A stretch of DNA of 10,842 nucleotides from Candidatus Hodarchaeota archaeon. Its GTDB lineage: Archaea; Asgardarchaeota; Heimdallarchaeia; Hodarchaeales; YT1-057. The stretch lies in the NCBI GenBank assembly GCA_016839955.1, contig JAEOTI010000348.1:1-10842 (forward strand), read 5' to 3'. Numbering within the stretch: the first letter of the stretch is position 1; the number at the start of each line of letters is the position of its first letter. Made by a program: the position numbers and the translations under genes. Under the pieces are notes generated by a model. The model searched no databases, was not told the DNA's origin, and was given only the letters and a program-made list of their open reading frames with translations. Shown here piece by piece: positions 1 through 5,092 of the stretch.

Positions 1-611
1 TCTCATGGATTCCGTTTGTATATGTAGCAAAAATAATCATTGAGAATGTTCAAAACAGGCATATTAAATTGATGATCATATTATTCCTTTGCCTATATCC
101 AATATCTTGGTCTTCAGTTGAACTTTATATCAATAGAAATTTCACGCAAGGAACTGGGCCATTATTCCAGCAAAATACTTATTATAATGATATGAGTGAT
201 CTCCATTCAATTTTAGAATATGATTCAAACTATATTAGTATTACAGCAATTAACGGTTCTTATTTCAAAACGGTGGCTTCCCCTGCAGCTTATGAAGCAG
301 CTGAAATTCGTCATCATCGTGCCCGCTTTTCTTTTCCAGTCTGGATAAATATTACAAGAAATGTAACAATAGAAGTGAAGCTTCGGACCCTAAACGGTGC
401 TTATTGGGGAATACTTTTGTATCCAGTGAGAAGCGATTACGCTTCTGGATATGGGTCGCTTGCATATGAACAGCAATATCTCGTTGCGAATTCATCATTT
501 CAGATTTACAGATTCGTTGTTAACAATCGCTTTTTAGCACGAAAGCTCTCTTTCACTATTGATGGTGTTGTAAATGCAACAGCTATATGGGATTACATAA
601 AAATTTACTAG
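1..611 (+). CDS. C-terminal part of a polytopic membrane protein with a glycosylatable ectodomain (5' end outside window)
   Basis: The frame is open from base 3 with no stop, giving 202 residues to the TAG at 609-611. A start at TTG 69 or ATG 72 is possible, but I prefer a truncated gene for two reasons. The upstream codons encode another hydrophobic stretch (WIPFVYVAKIII) and then a positively charged loop (NRHIK) just before the next helix (MIILFLCLYPISW). There is also no well-spaced ribosome binding site. The last ~160 residues follow this helix, look beta-rich, and carry six N-x-S/T sequons (NFT, NGS, NIT, NVT, NSS, NAT), as expected of an extracellular domain. The plan of a final membrane helix followed by a ~155-residue outer domain resembles the GT-C enzyme at 1208-3628, so it may be a membrane glycosyltransferase or surface protein. 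I do not recognise the family. Confidence 0.6.
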   Translation, partial: SWIPFVYVAKIIIENVQNRHIKLMIILFLCLYPISWSSVELYINRNFTQGTGPLFQQNTYYNDMSDLHSILEYDSNYISITAINGSYFKTVASPAAYEAAEIRHHRARFSFPVWINITRNVTIEVKLRTLNGAYWGILLYPVRSDYASGYGSLAYEQQYLVANSSFQIYRFVVNNRFLARKLSFTIDGVVNATAIWDYIKIY

Positions 612-771
612 GAAACTTCTTCAGTACTCAATTAGGTTGCAAACTTCATCGAGTATCTCATAGTTATAACAACTCATTGACAAATTGTTTTAAAAACGTG
701 ATACTGTGTTAATAACTGCCGTTCAAATCAATTTTATAACCGAGCATTATCATTACGAGACTTCTCCGTGA

Positions 772-1059
772 TTATGCGAACTCTGTTTTTGTTTCTTTAA
801 TAATATCAATAATTGCCTTGAATAAGCCAACAAGAAAACCACCAATAACAACTAGAGTCCAAAAAGGTTGCCACACAATTATACCTGGGTAATTTTGAGG
901 AGATTGTGTAAGAATTGAGAAAAAGACATAAAACATTAAAGTGGAGAAAACAACGAGGAAATAAGCAATGGCCATGCAACAAAAAACCATTACTGTTTTC
1001 CTAATGGCAAGGTTCCAGTATTCGGTTTTTACTGATTCAGATTTTGATTCTGATGACAT
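772..1059 (-). CDS. Small two-helix membrane protein, unknown function
   Basis: The product has 95 residues. A polar, charged N-terminus (1-20, rich in Ser, Glu and Lys) is followed by a hydrophobic segment at about 22-50. A short outside loop (about 51-61, TQSPQNYPG) leads to a second hydrophobic segment at about 62-84 and a charged tail (KETKTEFA). The likely topology is both ends in the cytoplasm. I see no enzyme motif and do not recognise the family. The ATG at 1057-1059 has no clear Shine-Dalgarno sequence. The gene lies 148 bases downstream of the glycosyltransferase gene on the same strand, and AT-rich TATA-like sequences in that gap suggest its own promoter. It converges with the truncated gene at the left edge. 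The clean alternation of polar and hydrophobic blocks supports a real gene despite its size. Confidence 0.62.
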   Translation of the reverse strand: MSSESKSESVKTEYWNLAIRKTVMVFCCMAIAYFLVVFSTLMFYVFFSILTQSPQNYPGIIVWQPFWTLVVIGGFLVGLFKAIIDIIKETKTEFA

Positions 1060-1097
1060 TTGTTTAGCACTACATTATGTTGCTTATCATTGACAAT

Positions 1098-1109
1098 AAA
1101 TATTTTTTC
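1098..1109 (-). promoter_or_regulatory. Possible TATA box for the small membrane protein gene
   Basis: On the minus strand GAAAAAATATTT lies about 40-50 bases upstream of the ATG at 1059, with an A-rich stretch on its upstream side that could serve as BRE. Two further TATA-like words (around 1153-1162 and 1183-1192) lie further upstream, so the assignment is uncertain. Confidence 0.22.
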
Positions 1110-1189
1110 TCTAAAATTAATTATCAAATAATTTCTTTAGAGTTAATGCTGTTATATACATTCATAAGTAAGAATAAAGGCTTTATATG

Positions 1190-1207
1190 CTAAAGAAAGA
1201 ACTTTAG
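1190..1207 (-). terminator. Small inverted repeat abutting the glycosyltransferase stop codon
   Basis: CTAAAG / six-base spacer / CTTTAG forms a perfect 6-bp inverted repeat directly after the TAA at 1208-1210. Read on the minus strand, the loop and second arm are pyrimidine-rich (TTCTTTCTTT). Archaeal termination relies mainly on U-rich tracts, so this is a weak candidate. Confidence 0.22.
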
Positions 1208-3628
1208 TTAGAAGAGAACCTCATAGAGCAAGAAATCTGAATTTCCAGGTATGGTTATAAGAGTAAAGCTTGAGCTGTTATCCAACGATTGGAATAAAAC
1301 TGATTTAGTCTTAATCTGAGTAATAAAAAGATCATAATACAGATTTTGTATTGATGGTACCACGATAAATTTTAAAGAAACGTTTAGATTAAAATTGTGA
1401 TCTGTTTCAATGATATGGGGAATTGGGTTACGAAGAACTTCAATTAAATCTGTTAGATTTGTACTCGTGAAGAAGAGATCACCTTGGAAGAGGTCTCGCT
1501 GGTAATAAATATCAATTGCTGGTTGTTTTGTGAAAAACTGTATACCTGGTGTTCGCACAGTCAGTATTGCCGCAAGAGGTTGATTCTGTTGTTGAATAAC
1601 TGTTACAAGCTCTTGATATTCGGGCCTGTACTCATATTCATGAATAGCATGAAACTCTGCTAAATCTCCTTGTACGTATATTAGTAAATAACCCTGCACA
1701 GCAAGCGGGATGATAATGGCTCCGAGAAGAAGAATTTTACTTGCTCTTGGAACATAATTTCCACATCTAAACGAATTGAGTGCTTGGACCAGATTCTGAA
1801 GAAACATACTTATCCCGTTTTTGTTGATTTTCGTATCAAGCAAGTTGAGTAATCGCGCCACTAGATCTTTTCTAAGAAAAATAAGAATTATTACGCTAAT
1901 TCCAATAGCTAAAATCATTAGAATTACAGGATTAGAATAATAGTCCAAAGCCGCTTTGTTATAATTAAATCCAACTGTTTCCTGAGTTTCTTCCGTTATT
2001 GACAATGATTCTAACGGGATTAGGTAGTAAAAGCTTAAACAACCAAGGAGGGCGAATAATATTGCTGCAAAGTCCCGTATTGTTTTACTATCAATTTTAT
2101 TCGTTAATTGATAAAAACCCCATGAAATACAAAGTATCATTGGGATGATAATAGGAGCTAAATAGCGAATTGAACTATCAAGATAATATGTGGACCAAAT
2201 TCCAAAAAATATAAGGATCCAAATAAGGGGTGCGGTGATTGGACGAAAATCTTTCAGTGAGAAAACCTTGAGGATGAACCAAGGTAAAACAAAAACACTT
2301 CCCAAAAATAAAATACCTATCGCAGATATAAAATTGATTCCATGAACATTTTCAAGCGTACGTAATAGGGGGTTCTGAAATTGCTCTGGATAACTCCACT
2401 TAATTGCTTGACCTAATTGGAAGTAAAGATTGTAGATTTCTTCCCAAACAGATTTCGATAAGGACATTCGGTTGTTAAGCCAAAAGCTTCCTATTACCAT
2501 CGCAATTCCAATTAAGAGAATTCGAATGAATGACCAGGTAGGATAATCTACTGATTTTTCTTTTACAATAAAATAACATACAGCTCCGAAAGTAATCATA
2601 ATTGTCAAAGCAACACCAAAGTATATTCTCGTTGCTGCTTGAATACATAGAAAAGCTCCAAGAACAGGTATAATCAACAAGCGTAATATTTTTCCTTTTT
2701 TTCCGGTAGGAAGCCATAAAATGAGAATTAACGGTAAAACCCATGCTGTTATTTTAGTTAATATTGCAGAAATTATTCCTATTCCCATAAATAGTCCAGA
2801 TATCTTTTTTGATGGGGTTTTGTACCATTTTAAGCTAAAATAGCAAGCTACAGAAAAGAAATAGCTAAGATAGAGATCCTGGTAGAAAGCCCATAGATTC
2901 ATCAACCAATATGTAAAAGGAAGAGTCATCATGAAAATTGCCGCAATCAAAGCAAGCGATTGGTTATCAAATAATTCCAGAGAAAAGTCATAAACCAACA
3001 TAACTAAGCCTATAAGAAATAAAAAAGGAATTATTTGGATAGCTAGCTGATTTGTTACATAATAACAATAAACATAAAGAAGCACATTAAGAGGGCTTTT
3101 AACTACTGGCAAGAACGATAGATAATTTACTTCTGTTATTCTCCCTGATTGGTAAAAAACCTCTGCTTCAGGAAAGTAGTAGTAAAAAGCGTCAAAACCA
3201 CGTAAGGGTAATATTGTTTCAAGAATAATATAATCAAAAAGAAGAAAACCAAGAAGAAAGAATCGATAATCCTTAAAGGTGCCTAATTCAAACTGAAGGT
3301 GTTCAAGGTTTGCTAGTATTCTACGGAGCATATAGTATCCTATAATTATGCTGATTATCAACCCCAATAAAAAGTAGATCAAACACCAGCTCTTAAAATC
3401 AATTAGATCAAAAGAAGAGCCAAAAAACGAAATGGTTAGAACCCCGTTTGGTTGAATTCCAATCAGAGTGAGAGGGAAAATTAAACTGAATGACCCAAGC
3501 AATAAGAAAATATTGAAACATTCAGTTTTACGAAAATTGTATCCCCCAAATCTATTTAGAACTTTCCAAAGCCCGACTCCTACTGTTAAAATTGTTATAA
3601 TTGGCAATAAATCAAGTAATGAGACCAT
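1208..3628 (-). CDS. GT-C superfamily membrane glycosyltransferase (GT39/ArnT-like)
   Basis: The product has 806 residues and roughly 16-19 hydrophobic segments. It most likely transfers a sugar from a lipid-phosphate carrier on the outer face of the membrane. The first large outer loop has RGFDAFYYYFPEAEVFY (about 143-159), where Asp146 sits in the position of the GT-C catalytic acidic residue. A second acidic site may be Asp251 (FYQDLYLSYF). A TK-x-TAW motif at about 291-295 is typical of the family. The last helix (about 630-651) leads to a soluble C-terminal domain (652-806) with sequons at N724, N749 and N784, consistent with an outside location. The WWDYG-type motif of AglB oligosaccharyltransferase is absent. 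Three or four helices precede the catalytic loop, more than in classical ArnT/PMT. The ATG at 3626-3628 has GAGGTC at a good distance. Sugar and acceptor are unknown. Confidence 0.8.
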   Translation of the reverse strand: MVSLLDLLPIITILTVGVGLWKVLNRFGGYNFRKTECFNIFLLLGSFSLIFPLTLIGIQPNGVLTISFFGSSFDLIDFKSWCLIYFLLGLIISIIIGYYMLRRILANLEHLQFELGTFKDYRFFLLGFLLFDYIILETILPLRGFDAFYYYFPEAEVFYQSGRITEVNYLSFLPVVKSPLNVLLYVYCYYVTNQLAIQIIPFLFLIGLVMLVYDFSLELFDNQSLALIAAIFMMTLPFTYWLMNLWAFYQDLYLSYFFSVACYFSLKWYKTPSKKISGLFMGIGIISAILTKITAWVLPLILILWLPTGKKGKILRLLIIPVLGAFLCIQAATRIYFGVALTIMITFGAVCYFIVKEKSVDYPTWSFIRILLIGIAMVIGSFWLNNRMSLSKSVWEEIYNLYFQLGQAIKWSYPEQFQNPLLRTLENVHGINFISAIGILFLGSVFVLPWFILKVFSLKDFRPITAPLIWILIFFGIWSTYYLDSSIRYLAPIIIPMILCISWGFYQLTNKIDSKTIRDFAAILFALLGCLSFYYLIPLESLSITEETQETVGFNYNKAALDYYSNPVILMILAIGISVIILIFLRKDLVARLLNLLDTKINKNGISMFLQNLVQALNSFRCGNYVPRASKILLLGAIIIPLAVQGYLLIYVQGDLAEFHAIHEYEYRPEYQELVTVIQQQNQPLAAILTVRTPGIQFFTKQPAIDIYYQRDLFQGDLFFTSTNLTDLIEVLRNPIPHIIETDHNFNLNVSLKFIVVPSIQNLYYDLFITQIKTKSVLFQSLDNSSSFTLITIPGNSDFLLYEVLF

Positions 3629-3634
3629 TAATTT

Positions 3635-3640
3635 GACCTC
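3635..3640 (-). promoter_or_regulatory. Shine-Dalgarno site of the GT-C glycosyltransferase gene
   Basis: GAGGTC on the minus strand lies six bases upstream of the ATG at 3626-3628, supporting that start. Confidence 0.55.
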
Positions 3641-3657
3641 TGAAAGGTAAAATGCTT

Positions 3658-3671
3658 CTAATTAAATTTCC
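3658..3671 (-). promoter_or_regulatory. Possible BRE/TATA promoter of the glycosyltransferase gene
   Basis: On the minus strand GGAAATTTAATTAG reads as a purine-rich BRE (GGAAA) followed by an AT-rich TATA-like core. Its centre is about 35 bases upstream of the ATG at 3628. Initiation about 25 bases downstream would give a very short leader, so the fit is only fair. Confidence 0.32.
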
Positions 3672-3850
3672 AAAGGATGTAATAGGAGGTGGTACAACAT
3701 CTTACTGGTTACAGATTGTATAATCAGTATGGCTTCGCTATGGCTTAATGTTAAAATTTTTAGTGGTTTCTAATACAAACAATATTAAGCAGTAATTTTA
3801 TTATTCTCGTGACTATTCAAAGTAATTATAGCTAAAAAAGAAATTTGCTC

Positions 3851-3860
3851 AATATTTTAA
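3851..3860 (+). promoter_or_regulatory. Possible TATA box for the FtsX-type permease pair
   Basis: AATATTTTAA lies about 55 bases upstream of the TTG start at 3910. Transcription would begin near 3880, leaving room for the Shine-Dalgarno site at 3895-3901. Position and composition fit, but the whole gap is AT-rich. Confidence 0.28.
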
Positions 3861-3894
3861 CTTTTGGAGATAAATTTCAATTTTTACCCTTCTT

Positions 3895-3901
3895 AAAGGT
3901 G
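3895..3901 (+). promoter_or_regulatory. Shine-Dalgarno site selecting a TTG start for the first permease
   Basis: AAAGGTG ends eight bases before TTG 3910. An in-frame TAG at 3904-3906 rules out any earlier start. The next candidate, GTG 3916, would lie 14 bases away, so TTG is favoured. Confidence 0.6.
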
Positions 3902-3909
3902 CCTAGCCA

Positions 3910-5082
3910 TTGTTTGTGAAGTTTACAATCCGAATTATTGGTAGAAGCAAAAAACATTCCTTCAGATCTATTATAGGCTTTGCTCTTATCATTTCCATGA
4001 TGATTGCTGCTTCTGGGGTGATTTCTGGTTTCTCTGCAGAAATTTTTGGGATAACTAGAAAAGCTGGTGACTCTCCTAGTATATTTATTCAACCAAATAA
4101 TCAAAATGAAGAATTATCTCCTGAAATCCTTACAATGATAAATCATACGAATATTAAACACGTTTTACCAGTTGCTGAAAGAAAAATTCTATTTTCCTCA
4201 ATTAATGGATCAGTTTCAACAATTATCGTTGGGATTAATATCTCAAAATTAATGAATTATTACTCAAAGGCGGATATTTATGCTGGAAGAAGCCCTCTGT
4301 TTAATGATAACGCTACTGAGTGTTTGATAGGAAAAGATATTCATCATCTAACTGGTTCCTCAAAAATAAACCTTACTGATACCACTTTCAAGACTGAATA
4401 TCAATTAAATATCGTCGGTCTTATCAAAAATGTTAAAGAATTTCAACGTGCCATTCTTATTGAACTTAAGGACTACTTAATGATTTTTAATGAAAGCTCA
4501 ACCCACAACGTGTATCAGCGGATCAAAATCAGCTTAAATAACGGTCGGTTTGTACAAGAAACAATCTCAGAACTAGAAATTATCCTAAAAGATTTCTCCC
4601 AGGGTTTGATCATTAAACCAGAACAGCAAACGGATATTTTTACAGACAGTCTCTTTTCTGACATTATTAATCAATTGAGCTTATTATTTGGAGTGTTGTT
4701 TTTCATTGCCTTAATACGAATTTTTCACGCTACTTCCTGGTTTGTACGAAAATATGAACGAGATCTGTTAATTATGAGAGCAATGGGTATGTCTACTATA
4801 CAGGTAATATCACTAATAGTATTATTGGCTGAAATAATTGGAAATTTAGGATTTTGTATCGGCTTTTTTTTTGGAATTTTGATCCCATCTATGATATTTA
4901 CTCTTTTGTCAATTGTCTTTGGTGGAGGTCTTATGATCCCAGAGTTTGACATCACTACGATTCTACTCTTGATAATTTTTTCCAATCTTGTGTCAGTCGT
5001 TGCAGCATTATATCCTGCCATTGTCATTGCTCAAAAAGAACCAAGTACTCTTTCATTATCCACTCATGGTATAGATAGGTAG
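3910..5082 (+). CDS. FtsX/MacB-type ABC transporter permease
   Basis: The product has 390 residues and the standard four-helix FtsX plan. A basic N-terminus (IRIIGRSKKHSFR) is followed by TM1 at about 20-42. A MacB-like extracytoplasmic domain spans about 43-250. TM2 is at about 253-275. The cytoplasmic coupling segment (YERDLLIMRAMGMSTIQV, 282-299) leads to TM3 (about 300-335) and TM4 (about 348-372), and the tail YPAIVIAQKEPSTLSL is the family's usual ending. Six sequons (N78, N99, N110, N134, N154, N194) all fall in the outer domain. Such permeases transmit ATP-driven conformational change to the outside, for example in lipoprotein release, peptide export or envelope signalling, and need a separate ATPase, which is absent here. 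The start is TTG. The gene ends ten bases before the second permease, so they are probably co-transcribed partners. The substrate is unknown. Confidence 0.85.
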   Translation: MFVKFTIRIIGRSKKHSFRSIIGFALIISMMIAASGVISGFSAEIFGITRKAGDSPSIFIQPNNQNEELSPEILTMINHTNIKHVLPVAERKILFSSINGSVSTIIVGINISKLMNYYSKADIYAGRSPLFNDNATECLIGKDIHHLTGSSKINLTDTTFKTEYQLNIVGLIKNVKEFQRAILIELKDYLMIFNESSTHNVYQRIKISLNNGRFVQETISELEIILKDFSQGLIIKPEQQTDIFTDSLFSDIINQLSLLFGVLFFIALIRIFHATSWFVRKYERDLLIMRAMGMSTIQVISLIVLLAEIIGNLGFCIGFFFGILIPSMIFTLLSIVFGGGLMIPEFDITTILLLIIFSNLVSVVAALYPAIVIAQKEPSTLSLSTHGIDR

Positions 5083-5084
5083 GA
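5078..5084 (+). promoter_or_regulatory. Shine-Dalgarno site overlapping the upstream stop codon (translational coupling)
   Basis: GGTAGGA contains the TAG stop of the first permease (5080-5082) and ends eight bases before the TTG start at 5093. A ribosome finishing the first gene is therefore placed to start the second. An in-frame TAG at 5072-5074 excludes earlier starts. Confidence 0.6.
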
Positions 5085-5092
5085 ATCTCAGA

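Noticed and set aside
668..691. AACAA/TTGTT hairpin followed by a short T-run after the left-edge gene, considered as a terminator
   Set aside because: Only 5 A/T-rich base pairs and four T residues, 57 bases after the stop; too weak to call.
2475..2744. An 89-codon frame on the same strand inside the glycosyltransferase gene
   Set aside because: It is out of frame with a convincing 806-residue membrane protein, and its Cys/Ser/Tyr-rich composition is typical of a frame-shifted hydrophobic gene.
1208..3628. Annotation as the oligosaccharyltransferase AglB/STT3
   Set aside because: No WWDYG-like motif is present, and the first-loop RGFD motif and C-terminal region resemble GT39/ArnT-type enzymes.
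3468..3650. A 60-codon plus-strand frame over the start of the glycosyltransferase gene
   Set aside because: It is antisense to the N-terminal coding region and promoter of that gene, with no domain and no ribosome binding site of its own.
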